The translations under genes and the position numbers were made by a program. Under the pieces are notes generated by a model that made no database searches, was not told where the DNA came from, and saw only the letters and a list, made by a program, of their open reading frames with translations. Shown here in pieces: positions 8,056 through 16,186 of a DNA stretch of 64,000 bases; position 1 is the first letter of the stretch, and each line of letters starts with the position of its first letter. The DNA comes from Verrucomicrobiota bacterium (GTDB taxonomy: Bacteria > Verrucomicrobiota > Verrucomicrobiia > Limisphaerales > JACRJZ01), in assembly GCA_016219875.1 (NCBI GenBank), contig JACRJZ010000021.1, positions 1 to 64,000 on the forward strand, in the 5' to 3' direction.

Positions 8056-9003
8056 TCAATCCACCTTCACGCCCATGATGTCCAGCACCCGCTCCAATTC
8101 GTCGTCGCTGAAGAAGCGGATTTCCAGCGCGCCCTTCCCTTGGCGGTAACGGAGCGCGACCTTGGCGCCCAGGCGTTCGCGGAGCTTGGATTCAAGGGAT
8201 ACCACATGCGCGTCGCGAGAGGCCAGAGACGCTGGGGCGGGCCGTGTTGTGGCAGCGGTCCCGGTGTTGCGGGAAAGCCAATGGGAGACTAATTCCTCCG
8301 TCTGGCGGACGGTGAGGCCGTCCTTCAAGGCCCGCTGGCCGGCGAGGGCCTGCTCGGGACCCGGCAGACTCAGAATGACTTTCGCGTGGCCCGTGGAGAG
8401 CCGTCCATCCCGGACCCAGGCCTGGACTTCGGCCGGCAGGTTCAGCAAGCGCAGCGAGTTGGCCACGGCCACGCGGCTCTTGCCGACCTTCGCCGCGGCC
8501 TGATCCTGGGTCAGGTGGAAACCGGTGATGAGTTGGCGGTAGCCGAGAGATTCCTCAATCGGATTGAGGTTCTCGCGCTGAAGGTTCTCGATGAGGGCCA
8601 GTTCGAGCGCGGCTTCGTCGCTGGCCTCGCGGACGATCACCGGCACTTGCGTCAGGCCGGCGAGTTGCGCGGCGCGCCAGCGGCGCTCCCCGGCGATAAG
8701 TTCGAACTGGCCGTCGCGCTCGCGCACGATCAGCGGCTGGACGATGCCCTGTTCCTTGATCGAGTCGGCCAGTTCCTGCAACGACTCCGCCGTGAACTCT
8801 TTGCGAGGTTGTAGCGGACTGGGCCGGACCCGCAGGAGATCGACCCGTTGGACCGCGTCGCCCGGCGGCGCAGGCGGGGCCACGGGTGCCGGCACCGAGC
8901 CGGACGTTGAAACTGGACCCGACGTGGGCGCGACTGACTTGGTGACGTTTGCCACGCCACCCAAGAGTGCGCCCAGTCCGCGTCCAAGAGCCGGTTTTGA
9001 CAT
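8056..9003 (-). CDS. parB: Chromosome-partitioning protein ParB
   Basis: A 315-residue ParB/Spo0J protein. The N-terminus KPALGRGLGALLGG is the classical ParA-interacting peptide. A Pro/Val/Ser-rich linker leads to the CTPase/ParB domain: LLRVRPSPLQPRKEF, then LADSIKEQGIVQPLIVR, then IAGERRWRAAQLAGL (the GERRxRA motif), then ENLQRENLNPIEE. A helix-turn-helix for parS binding follows (TQDQAAAKVGKSRVAVANSLRLLNL), then a C-terminal dimerisation segment. parA is not visible here; the adjacent plus-strand gene is DUF309. I found no parS site by eye. Confidence 0.95.
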   Translation of the reverse strand: MSKPALGRGLGALLGGVANVTKSVAPTSGPVSTSGSVPAPVAPPAPPGDAVQRVDLLRVRPSPLQPRKEFTAESLQELADSIKEQGIVQPLIVRERDGQFELIAGERRWRAAQLAGLTQVPVIVREASDEAALELALIENLQRENLNPIEESLGYRQLITGFHLTQDQAAAKVGKSRVAVANSLRLLNLPAEVQAWVRDGRLSTGHAKVILSLPGPEQALAGQRALKDGLTVRQTEELVSHWLSRNTGTAATTRPAPASLASRDAHVVSLESKLRERLGAKVALRYRQGKGALEIRFFSDDELERVLDIMGVKVD

Positions 9004-9094
9004 GACGCGAGAATGAGTGGAACCGGGGAAAATTCAAAAGGAAAAACTCGCCGCGCCCATTTGCGTTTCCGCGCTTCTCCCGCATGGTGTCCGC

Positions 9095-9544
9095 ATGAGC
9101 CACCAGAGCGGCTGGATCAATCAATGGATCGAGAAGCACGCCGGCCAAAACTATTCCGCGCACCTGGCGGGGTTCGTGGAGTGTTTCAACGCCGCCCGCT
9201 TCCATGAGGCGCACGATGTCTTGGAAGACTTGTGGTTGCGCGACCGGCATGGGCCGGACGGCGAATTCCACAAAGGCCTGATCCAACTGGCCGGCGCGTT
9301 CGTTCACCTGCAGCGAGGGCGGCCGCGGCCCGCGGCGGCGCTCCTCAAGCTTTCGCGGGGGCGCATTGCCGCGTATCCCGAGGGACACTTGGGGATGGAC
9401 ACGCGTCTCGTGCGCGGCGTCATCGACGATTGGCTGGAGGCGCTCGCAGCGGCGGAGCGCGGTGGAGGTCAAGCGTGGGCTTTTCCGCAACTTCGCTTCG
9501 GAACATTGACGCTGGGTCCGTCGCGCCCCATCGTGGCGCCATGA
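9095..9544 (+). CDS. DUF309 domain protein
   Basis: A 149-residue all-helical protein with the DUF309 signature: FVECFNAARFHEAHDVLEDLWLRD, then FHKGLIQLAGAFVHLQRGRPRPAAALLKLSRGRI. The conserved histidine and acidic residues in FHEAHDVLEDLW suggest a metal or small-molecule site, but the family's function is not established. I chose the ATG at 9095 because the domain starts shortly after it. The stop overlaps the ATG of the next small gene (ATGA), so the two are translationally coupled. Confidence 0.8.
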   Translation: MSHQSGWINQWIEKHAGQNYSAHLAGFVECFNAARFHEAHDVLEDLWLRDRHGPDGEFHKGLIQLAGAFVHLQRGRPRPAAALLKLSRGRIAAYPEGHLGMDTRLVRGVIDDWLEALAAAERGGGQAWAFPQLRFGTLTLGPSRPIVAP

Positions 9545-9756
9545 AGTCGCCTGACGAACGAGTGGTGCTGCAATATCTGGCCACCGCGCCGAATTCCTTT
9601 TTCTCCCAGCGGGAAATCTGCCGCCGGGCCGCTGACAAAGAAAAGTGGGAGAAGAACCCTCGCTGGGCGCTCCCGATTCTTTCGCGGCTGCTGGACCAGA
9701 AGCTGGTGGAACAGGACAAAGCCGGCCACTACCGGATTCTCCGAGCGGACATGTAA
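9541..9756 (+). CDS. Small winged-helix-like protein
   Basis: A 71-residue protein starting with the ATG that overlaps the DUF309 stop. The pattern FFSQREICRRAADKEKWEKNPRWALPILSRLLDQKLVEQDKAGHYRI looks like a winged helix-turn-helix, ending in the typical wing strand (GHYRIL). It may bind DNA or act as a small adaptor. The coupling with DUF309 suggests a joint role. Function unknown. Confidence 0.7.
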   Translation: MKSPDERVVLQYLATAPNSFFSQREICRRAADKEKWEKNPRWALPILSRLLDQKLVEQDKAGHYRILRADM

Positions 9757-9789
9757 AGTGCCCGCCCGGTGGATCAAGAATCCCTGGAT

Positions 9790-9862
9790 CGTAGCAGCCG
9801 ACGTGAGGCGGCTCTGTTTTCAAATCCGAAATCAAAACAGGGCCTCCTCACGTCGGTGGCTA
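9790..9862. repeat. Dispersed GTAGCAGCCGACGTGAGG palindromic element (complete copy)
   Basis: The left arm starts GTAGCAGCCGACGTGAGG and ends CTCTGTTTT. The right arm starts AAAACAGGGCCTCC and ends ACGTCGGTGGCTAC. Together they form a ~30-bp imperfect hairpin with a short AT-rich loop. It sits between two convergent genes, so it can also serve as a bidirectional terminator. Related copies are at 15688 and 48982-49208. Confidence 0.75.
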
Positions 9863-9902
9863 CGCTTTCTTGAATCAGCCCTGAAGGTGTCCGACGAGCG
9901 CC

Positions 9903-10637
9903 TCAGCCGGACTTGCCGAAGTGCTTGGTCCGGCACTCGGGGCAAATGCCGTGACTGAACAGAGCCTCGGAGCGCGTCTCGATGTAGTTCTCGATCTGGT
10001 CCCAGTAGCCCTTGTCGTCGCGGATCTTCTTGCACCAGGCGCAAATCGGCAGCAGGCCGTTGAGGGTCTTGATCTGATTGGTCAACTGCGTGGTTTTGCG
10101 CGCCGTGGCCAGCGCGTCCGCGCTCGCGCCCAGCAGGATGGAGAGCACGCTGAAGGCGATTTCCTGCACCGGCGACACCTCGCGCCCCAGGACGCCGCAG
10201 AACAGGCCCAACACTTGGTTGGCGATGGCCAGCGGATGAAACACGCCGCGGTCCTCGCCGTCGTGGTCTTTCGCCTGGAGGAAGACCGGGCCGGCCTGCC
10301 GCAACGCCCAGGCGAAGCGGCCCGCCTTGATCTCGCCTTGCACCCACGCTTCCATTCCCGCCCGCGCGGAAGCCGGATGGCACAGCTTCATCTCAAAGCC
10401 GAAGTCCGACGGGTTCACCAGGTAAAACGCCGTCCGCTGGAAAAGCTTCAGCCCGCCGATGTATTTGCGCGTGACGTGCAGGATGTCCTCCGCCGATTCC
10501 GTCGCGTGCAGGTCGCGCCGGAAATTCTCCAGCGCCGTGAACAGCGCCACGACTTCCCGTTGCGCTCCGAGGTGGTGGAGGGTGCTGAGGCCGGTTTCCA
10601 GAAACGCCGGATAGATGGAGTCAGTGGCGTCGCTCAT
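9903..10637 (-). CDS. GAF-like sensor protein with C-terminal Cys-rich domain
   Basis: A 244-residue protein. Residues ~30-180 look like a GAF-type sensory fold (VVALFTALENFRRDLHATESAEDILHVTRKYIGG, then RTAFYLVNPSDFGFEMKLCHPA). After a short coiled helix comes a Cys-rich ending, ICAWCKKIRDDKGYWDQIENYI, then FSHGICPECRTKHFG. Its two CxxC pairs should bind a metal; I know this ending from many response regulators and sensor kinases. No kinase or cyclase domain is present, so it is probably an accessory sensor. The ATG at 10637 overlaps the HDOD gene stop by four bases, so the two are coupled. Confidence 0.78.
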   Translation of the reverse strand: MSDATDSIYPAFLETGLSTLHHLGAQREVVALFTALENFRRDLHATESAEDILHVTRKYIGGLKLFQRTAFYLVNPSDFGFEMKLCHPASARAGMEAWVQGEIKAGRFAWALRQAGPVFLQAKDHDGEDRGVFHPLAIANQVLGLFCGVLGREVSPVQEIAFSVLSILLGASADALATARKTTQLTNQIKTLNGLLPICAWCKKIRDDKGYWDQIENYIETRSEALFSHGICPECRTKHFGKSG

Positions 10638-11512
10638 GGCTTGGCAGGCGGGCCGTCGTGATTGAGGAAGGCTTCCTCCATGGCGCCGAGTTGGTCGTCG
10701 ATGGCTTTGACCAGGGAAGCGAGGGTGTCCATGGGAAGCTGCAATTGCTCCCAGGCGCCGGGCTTGAGTGGCGGCGCGCGCCGTTCGCCGGAACTGCCGA
10801 TCTGCATGGCGTTGACCAAGTGATCGGCCACATGCACGACGGCGGCTTCGACGGGGAAGGCCTGACATTCCTCGGGACGATGGTGCGACCCCACCGCTTG
10901 CCCCAAGCTGGGCGGGTATTGCCAATGGCTCATCAGGGCCTCTCCGACTTGCGCATGGTCGTACCCCAAGATGCCCCGCTCGATCTCGAACAAAGGCGAC
11001 TTGCGCTGGTGGTATTCCTGAAAAATGGTTTGGACCGCCGCCGGCAGGCGGCAGAAGAGGACGAGCCGGCCCACGTCGTGCAGCAGACCCGCCACGAAGA
11101 ATTTGTCCGGCTTGGGCATCCGCCGTGTCATGGCCAGGAAACGCGCCCCCAATCCGCACGCCAAGCTGTGCTGCCAGAACGAACGCATGTCCACGAACTC
11201 CGGCGACAGCCCGGCGAACGTGGCGATGACGGCGGACGCCACGATCAAGTCCTGCGCTTGCTGGATGCCGATCAAGCTGATCGCTTCTTGCACCGTGGTC
11301 AGCCGTCGCGGAAAGCCGTAGAAGGAGCTGTTGCTGATTTTCAGCAGCCGCGCCGTGAGATCCGGGTCGCGCTGGATGGCGTCAGCGACCGACGTCAGGC
11401 TGCCTTGCGGATCGTTCAGCGCCGCTTCGATCTCCTGCAAGACCGGGCCGTAGGAACCCAGGGTCCGCGGGATGCTGCTCACCAGGGTCGGAATGTCGGG
11501 AGGCGGGACCAT
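10634..11512 (-). CDS. HDOD-domain signalling protein
   Basis: A 292-residue HDOD protein (metal-dependent phosphohydrolase-like fold used in bacterial signalling). Landmarks are IQRDPDLTARLLKISNSSFYGFPRRLTTVQEAISLIG in the first part, FWQHSLACGLGARFLA, and FFVAGLLHDVGRLVLF with a retained HD-like pair. DHAQVGEALMSHWQYPPSLGQAVGSHHRPEE follows. In the family these proteins link chemosensory or second-messenger signalling to output and are usually not catalytic. It is the middle gene of a three-gene minus-strand operon. Confidence 0.88.
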   Translation of the reverse strand: MVPPPDIPTLVSSIPRTLGSYGPVLQEIEAALNDPQGSLTSVADAIQRDPDLTARLLKISNSSFYGFPRRLTTVQEAISLIGIQQAQDLIVASAVIATFAGLSPEFVDMRSFWQHSLACGLGARFLAMTRRMPKPDKFFVAGLLHDVGRLVLFCRLPAAVQTIFQEYHQRKSPLFEIERGILGYDHAQVGEALMSHWQYPPSLGQAVGSHHRPEECQAFPVEAAVVHVADHLVNAMQIGSSGERRAPPLKPGAWEQLQLPMDTLASLVKAIDDQLGAMEEAFLNHDGPPAKP

Positions 11513-11519
11513 GATGAAC

Positions 11520-11858
11520 TCAACGGTTGAGGCCCGCTTGCACTTTGCGCTCCAGGATGTGTTTGAAGATTTCCATCTGGACCGCGTTGGAGCCGTCCAA
11601 ACGCCAGAACAAGCCCTTCGTCTCGGATGTCAATCGCGCGGCCTCTTCCGCGGGAAGCTGCAAGAGAAAATCCCCGGCGTCCGTGAAATCGCCCGAGGCC
11701 TTGACGTCCACCTCCTCCACGCCCCAGGCCCGGAGGATGTTGATCTGGCGCTCCGTCAGGGACGCGCCGGAAGGAATGAGCAACATGCTGTCGATGTTCT
11801 TCACATCGGCGCCCACGATCATGCCTTCCCGCAGCAGGTCTGTTTTCAGTTTCGGCAT
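11520..11858 (-). CDS. Small conserved protein of HDOD operon
   Basis: A 112-residue protein beginning MPKLKTDLLREGMIVGADVKNIDSMLLIPSGASLTERQINILRAWGV. This resembles the ~60-residue N-terminal domain that precedes HD-GYP phosphodiesterase domains (LxxGMvlaxdvxxxxGxlLlpxGtxLtexhixxLxxwgi). No HD-GYP part follows. It may therefore be a stand-alone regulator acting with the HDOD protein encoded seven bases downstream. Confidence 0.72.
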   Translation of the reverse strand: MPKLKTDLLREGMIVGADVKNIDSMLLIPSGASLTERQINILRAWGVEEVDVKASGDFTDAGDFLLQLPAEEAARLTSETKGLFWRLDGSNAVQMEIFKHILERKVQAGLNR

Positions 11859-12007
11859 CTGGTGATCAAAGCACTGACTTCCTCATCGGCCCACGGGGTC
11901 AAAAGCTGAACCGTTCCGGCTCGGTCATGGCGGGAGAACCAGGGAACCGACGCAGAAACACTCCACCAACGGAGGCTCGTTCTGGCAGCGGTTTTCAAAG
12001 GACTCGG

Positions 12008-13183
12008 TTACTGGCTCAAGGTCCTGGCGAACTGCTCCAACCGGTCCAGCCCTTTCTGAATGTTCGCCAGGCTGGTGGCGTAGCTCAGGCGCAGGTACTC
12101 GTCCGCCCCGAACGCGATGCCCGGCACGGCGGCGACCTTCTGCTGCTCCAGGAGCTTCGCGCAAAACTCGGAAGACTTCAGGCCGAGCTTGGAGATGTTC
12201 GGGAAAAGGTAGAACGCGCCCTTGGCGTTGACACAGGAGATGCCCGGAATGCTGTTCAGTTTCTGCCAAGCGTAGGTGCGGCGCTTGGAATACTCAGCCA
12301 GCCACCGCGACAAATGGTCCAGCGGTCCAGTCAGGGCGGCGACCGCGCCGCGTTGCGCGAACGACGTGGGGTTGCTCGTGCTGTGGCTCTGGACGGCGTC
12401 GATGGCTTTGGCGATCGGTTCCGGCGCGGCCAGGAAGCCGAGCCGCCAGCCCGTCATGCTCCACGCTTTGGCGAAACCGTGGACGACAATGGTGTGCTCT
12501 TGATGCGCCGGGCTGAAGCTGGCCACGCTCTTGTGGACCGCGCCATCGTAGAGCAAGTGCTCGTAGATCTCGTCGCTCATGATGAGGACGCCCTTCTCCA
12601 CGCAAAGGTCGCCCAGCGCCTTCACCTCGTCCGGCGTATAGACGCTGCCGGTGGGATTGCTGGGCGAGTTCAGAATCAACAGCCGGGTCCGTGGCGTGAT
12701 CGCGGCGCGGAGTTGGTCGGGCGTCACTTTGAACTCCGTCTGGTCCGTCGTCTGCACGATCACGGGCTTGGCTCCGGCCAGTTTCACCATCTCCGGGTAG
12801 CTCAGCCAGTACGGGGCCGGGATGATGACCTCGTCGCCCGGCTGGCAGGTGGCGATGACCACGTTGTAGCACGAGTGCTTGCCGCCGCAGGAAACGATGA
12901 TCTGGTTGGGCTTGTAGGTGAGGCCGTTCTCCCGCTTGAACTTGTCCGCGATGGCCTGGCGCAGCTCCGGGATGCCGCTGCTGGGCGTGTATTTGGTGAA
13001 TCCGTCCGCCAGCGCCTTGATCGCGGCCATCTTGATATGATCGGGCGTGTCGAAGTCCGGCTCGCCTGCGCCGAAGCCGACAACATCCTGGCCTTCGGCT
13101 TTCATCTGCTTGGCTTTGGCGTCGATGGCCAGGGTGAGGGAGGGGGACAACGACGCGGCGCGTTCCGAGATGCTGTAGTTCAT
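12008..13183 (-). CDS. aspC: Class I aspartate/aromatic aminotransferase
   Basis: A 391-residue PLP-dependent aminotransferase of fold type I. The N-terminal MNYSISERAASLSPSLTLAIDAKAK and FGAGEPDFDTPDHI match the aspartate aminotransferase Ib group. The PLP lysine is Lys239 in HGFAKAWSMTGWRLG. NSPSNPTGSVY, SDEIYEHLLYDG and a C-terminal region with YLRLSYATS (substrate carboxylate Arg) are also present. The expected reaction is aspartate plus 2-oxoglutarate to oxaloacetate plus glutamate, although prephenate or aromatic activity is possible in this subgroup. I chose the ATG at 13183 because family homology starts there; the frame stays open far upstream without homology. Confidence 0.9.
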   Translation of the reverse strand: MNYSISERAASLSPSLTLAIDAKAKQMKAEGQDVVGFGAGEPDFDTPDHIKMAAIKALADGFTKYTPSSGIPELRQAIADKFKRENGLTYKPNQIIVSCGGKHSCYNVVIATCQPGDEVIIPAPYWLSYPEMVKLAGAKPVIVQTTDQTEFKVTPDQLRAAITPRTRLLILNSPSNPTGSVYTPDEVKALGDLCVEKGVLIMSDEIYEHLLYDGAVHKSVASFSPAHQEHTIVVHGFAKAWSMTGWRLGFLAAPEPIAKAIDAVQSHSTSNPTSFAQRGAVAALTGPLDHLSRWLAEYSKRRTYAWQKLNSIPGISCVNAKGAFYLFPNISKLGLKSSEFCAKLLEQQKVAAVPGIAFGADEYLRLSYATSLANIQKGLDRLEQFARTLSQ

Positions 13184-13294
13184 AACGGCGACACACATAG
13201 CGACCGGAGGGCTGCCGCGCAAGGCAGAAGTCAGGCCGAAGTCAGGCCGGCGCGGGCAGGGCAGGGCTGCATCAAACTCGGTTCGGGATCCCTC

Positions 13295-13428
13295 GTAGCG
13301 CAGACTTCCCAGTCTGCCGTAGCGCCGGTTTTCCAACCGGCGAGCGTTGGAAGAGGCCAGCCGGCTGGAAATTTCATGGCCTTGCCGACTGCAAGTCGGC
13401 GCTACGGCAGGTTGAAAACCTGCGCTAC
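13295..13428. repeat. Array of four hairpins bounded by GTAGCGC/GCGCTAC
   Basis: Within the 340-base gap between aspC and dsbD are four perfect small stems. GCAGACT/AGTCTGC is at 13300-13317, CGCCGGTT/AACCGGCG at 13323-13342, GCCGACT/AGTCGGC at 13384-13400, and GCAGGTT/AACCTGC at 13407-13423. The whole is bounded by GTAGCGC on the left and GCGCTAC on the right. It is a mosaic of dispersed repeat units of a kind that I associate with Verrucomicrobiota. Confidence 0.7.
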
Positions 13429-13523
13429 CCAGTGCGCCGGGCGAGAGCTTGAAGCAGCCCCGCGGGCGAAGGCCCTCTGAATTTCTTTTCGCGCTTCCGC
13501 CAAGATCGTGCATTCTTTCCGCC

Positions 13524-15659
13524 ATGAGATTGGTTGCTGTAGCGGCGGGAATTCTCCTTTCGGCTTCGACGACCTGGGCGGCGGCGCGCAACACCACCCA
13601 GGCCGACTTGATTCTATCCGCGGAAACTGCGAAGCCGGGCGAAACCGTGCTGGCCGGCGTGCATCTCAGGATGGCCAAAGACTGGCACACGTATTGGCGC
13701 AACAGCGGCGAGTCCGGGATGCCGACGTCCATCGCCTGGAAGCTGCCCGCGGGCTTCACGGCCGGCGACGTGCAATGGCCGCCGCCGGAACGATACGTCG
13801 CGGAGGACATCGTCACTTACGTCTATCACCACGACGCCGTCCTGCTGGTGCCGCTCACGGTGAGCGCCGATGCGCCGCGAGGCGAACACGAGATCGTGGC
13901 CAAAGTCTCGTGGCTCGAATGCAAAGTCGATTGTGTTCCGGGCGAAGGCACGGTGCGGGCCAAACTCAACATCGGCAATGAAACCAAGCCCTCCCCCAGC
14001 GCGGGCATCCTCAAGGCCGCCCAGGCCAAAATCCCCAAGCCGGAACCGCGGCTCAACGCGCGGGCCTGGTGGGAGCGCGGCACCAACGCCGACTCGCGCC
14101 AGTTGGTGATCGAATGGGCGGCCCTCAAGCCGGAGGCGAAAGGCGATTTCTTCGCCTACGAAAACTCCAGCCTGGACATCTCGGCGAAGACCGAGTCCGT
14201 GTCTTCTGGGCCGGGCAAACTCCGCGTCCGCAAGTCGGTGAAGAAGTCCGAGGGCAATTGGCCGGCTGAGGTCGCGGGCTTGATCGTGGAGAAGTCGGGT
14301 GAAGCGTCCGCTGCCTACGAAGCGAAACTGGCGGTAGCGTCGGCGGCTTCGCCAGATGCGGCGGCGGCGGCGCGCGGCACCGACTCCCCGCCGCCCAAAG
14401 CCTCGGCGTCGCTTCTGGCCATGTTGGGCTGGGCCTTCTTGGGCGGACTGATCCTGAACATCATGCCATGCGTCCTGCCCGTGATCGCGCTCAAGATTCT
14501 TGGTTTCGTGAACCAGAGCCGCGAAGCGCCAGGACGGGTGCGCCGGCTCGGTGTGATCTACACGCTCGGAGTGTTGGCCTCGTTCCTGGTGCTGGCGGGG
14601 GCGGTGATCGCCGTGCAGCAAGCCGGCCACAAGGCAAGCTGGGGCATGCAGTTTGGCAATCCCATCTTCCTCGTGGTGCTGACGACCTTGGTCACGCTGG
14701 TGGCGCTGAATCTGTTTGGCGTGTTTGAAGTCACGCTGGGCGGCGGAGCGATGGGCGCGGCAGCCGAATTGGCGGGCCAGGAAGGCGGCGCCGGCGCGTT
14801 CTTCAACGGCGTGCTGGCCACCGCGCTGGCCACGCCCTGCACCGCGCCGTTCCTAAGCATCGCGTTGGGCTTCGCCTTCACGCAGCCGGCGACGGTCATT
14901 GTGTTGATGTTTCTCGCGGTGGGAGCCGGCTTGGCGCTGCCTTATCTCGTGCTGTCGTGGCAGCCTGCGTGGCTGCGCTTCCTGCCCAAGCCGGGCGCGT
15001 GGATGGAGAAATTCAAGATCGGCATGGGCTTTCCCATGATGGCCACGGCGGTCTGGCTCTTCACGCTGGCCCAGGGCCACTATGGCAAGCGGTCCTGGTG
15101 GCTGGGATTCTTCCTGGTGCTGGTGGCGCTGGCCGCGTGGGTGTACGGCGAGTTCCTTCAGCGGGGCCGGGCGCGGCGCGGCCTGGCGTGGGGCGTGTTC
15201 GGGTTTCTGCTGCTGTTCGGTTACGGCTACGCGATGGAGAGCCAGTTGCGCTGGCGTTCGCCGGTTGAAGAAACCGCGGCCGCCATTTTGAAAGAATCGC
15301 CGGACGGCATCGCGTGGGAAGCGTGGAGTCGCGCGGCGGTGGACAAGGCCCGGGCGGACGGGCGCGTCGTCTTCGTGGATTTCACCGCCGACTGGTGCGT
15401 GACTTGCCAGGCCAACAAGAAGACCAGCATCGAGGTCCCGTCCGTGCGGGCGAAGCTCAAAGAGATCAACGCCGTGCCGCTCCTGGGCGACTACACGAAG
15501 ACGCCGCCGGCCATCACCGACGAATTGAGCCGGTTCAGCCGTGCGGGCGTGCCGCTGGTGCTGGTCTATCCGAAGAACCCGCACGCCGAGCCAATCGTGC
15601 TGCCCGAAGTCCTGACGCCCGGCATTGTGCTCCGGGCATTGACGAAGGCCGTGCAGTAG
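13524..15659 (+). CDS. dsbD: Thiol:disulfide interchange protein DsbD-like
   Basis: A 711-residue inner-membrane protein. A signal peptide (RLVAVAAGILLSASTTWAAA) leads to an N-terminal periplasmic domain with the pair ECKVDC. A central block of about eight membrane segments follows, containing the redox cysteines NIMPCVLPV and ATPCTAPFL. The C-terminal thioredoxin-like domain carries DWCVTC with Cys625 and Cys628. DsbD carries electrons from cytoplasmic thioredoxin to periplasmic oxidoreductases and cytochrome c maturation. The ATG at 13524 is chosen because it directly precedes the signal peptide. The gene stands alone on the plus strand. Confidence 0.9.
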   Translation: MRLVAVAAGILLSASTTWAAARNTTQADLILSAETAKPGETVLAGVHLRMAKDWHTYWRNSGESGMPTSIAWKLPAGFTAGDVQWPPPERYVAEDIVTYVYHHDAVLLVPLTVSADAPRGEHEIVAKVSWLECKVDCVPGEGTVRAKLNIGNETKPSPSAGILKAAQAKIPKPEPRLNARAWWERGTNADSRQLVIEWAALKPEAKGDFFAYENSSLDISAKTESVSSGPGKLRVRKSVKKSEGNWPAEVAGLIVEKSGEASAAYEAKLAVASAASPDAAAAARGTDSPPPKASASLLAMLGWAFLGGLILNIMPCVLPVIALKILGFVNQSREAPGRVRRLGVIYTLGVLASFLVLAGAVIAVQQAGHKASWGMQFGNPIFLVVLTTLVTLVALNLFGVFEVTLGGGAMGAAAELAGQEGGAGAFFNGVLATALATPCTAPFLSIALGFAFTQPATVIVLMFLAVGAGLALPYLVLSWQPAWLRFLPKPGAWMEKFKIGMGFPMMATAVWLFTLAQGHYGKRSWWLGFFLVLVALAAWVYGEFLQRGRARRGLAWGVFGFLLLFGYGYAMESQLRWRSPVEETAAAILKESPDGIAWEAWSRAAVDKARADGRVVFVDFTADWCVTCQANKKTSIEVPSVRAKLKEINAVPLLGDYTKTPPAITDELSRFSRAGVPLVLVYPKNPHAEPIVLPEVLTPGIVLRALTKAVQ

Positions 15660-15687
15660 GCCCGATGGGGAGCGCGCTTTAAGAACC

Positions 15688-15712
15688 GTAGCAGCCGACG
15701 TGAGGAGGCTCC
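15688..15712. repeat. Half copy of the GTAGCAGCCGACGTGAGG element
   Basis: The stretch starts GTAGCAGCCGACGTGAGG and continues AGGCTCC. It matches the left arm of the element at 9790-9862, but no right arm follows before the ppnP gene. It lies 28 bases after the dsbD stop. Confidence 0.65.
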
Positions 15713-15776
15713 ATTCAGAGGCCAGAGCTTTGTCACTTCGGCGGCCAGAGGATGGCTCGAATTTCAAACCACCCGC

Positions 15777-16106
15777 TCAGCCCAGAAACGAACAGATGTA
15801 TTCGCAGAGGCCGGACGTCACTTCGATGTCGAAGCCGGACTTGGCCGGCACGTCGAACGTCTGGCCAGCCGTGTAGGTGGTCGTGACGCTCTGCCCGTCC
15901 AACTTGACCACGCAAGCGCCGGCCGTGAGTTCCATCCGCTCGGCCTTCTCCGTGCCGAAGTGGTATTGGCCCGGATAGATCAGGCCAAGGGTCTTCTTGC
16001 TGCCGTCGGCGAAAAGTAGCGAGTGGCTCACGACCTTGCCGTCGAAATAGACATTGGCTTTGGTCAGCGCCGTGACTCCGCGAAACTCGGTTGGTATCGT
16101 TGCCAT
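15777..16106 (-). CDS. ppnP: Pyrimidine/purine nucleoside phosphorylase (DUF1255/PpnP)
   Basis: A 109-residue single-domain cupin-like protein matching the PpnP family, which phosphorolyses several nucleosides to base and ribose-1-phosphate. Family landmarks are KANVYFDGKVVSHSLLFADGSKKTLGLIYPGQYHFGTEKAERMELTAG and, near the end, QTFDVPAKSGFDIEVTSGLCEYICSFLG. Length is normal (about 95-110 residues). ATG start at 16106. Confidence 0.88.
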   Translation of the reverse strand: MATIPTEFRGVTALTKANVYFDGKVVSHSLLFADGSKKTLGLIYPGQYHFGTEKAERMELTAGACVVKLDGQSVTTTYTAGQTFDVPAKSGFDIEVTSGLCEYICSFLG

Positions 16107-16186
16107 AGTGGGCAGGAGCGTCTGGAACCGGCTACGGAATGTCAAGCGGCGGGGCGAAGGGTGATGCGGCCCAAAGCGCCAGCGGC

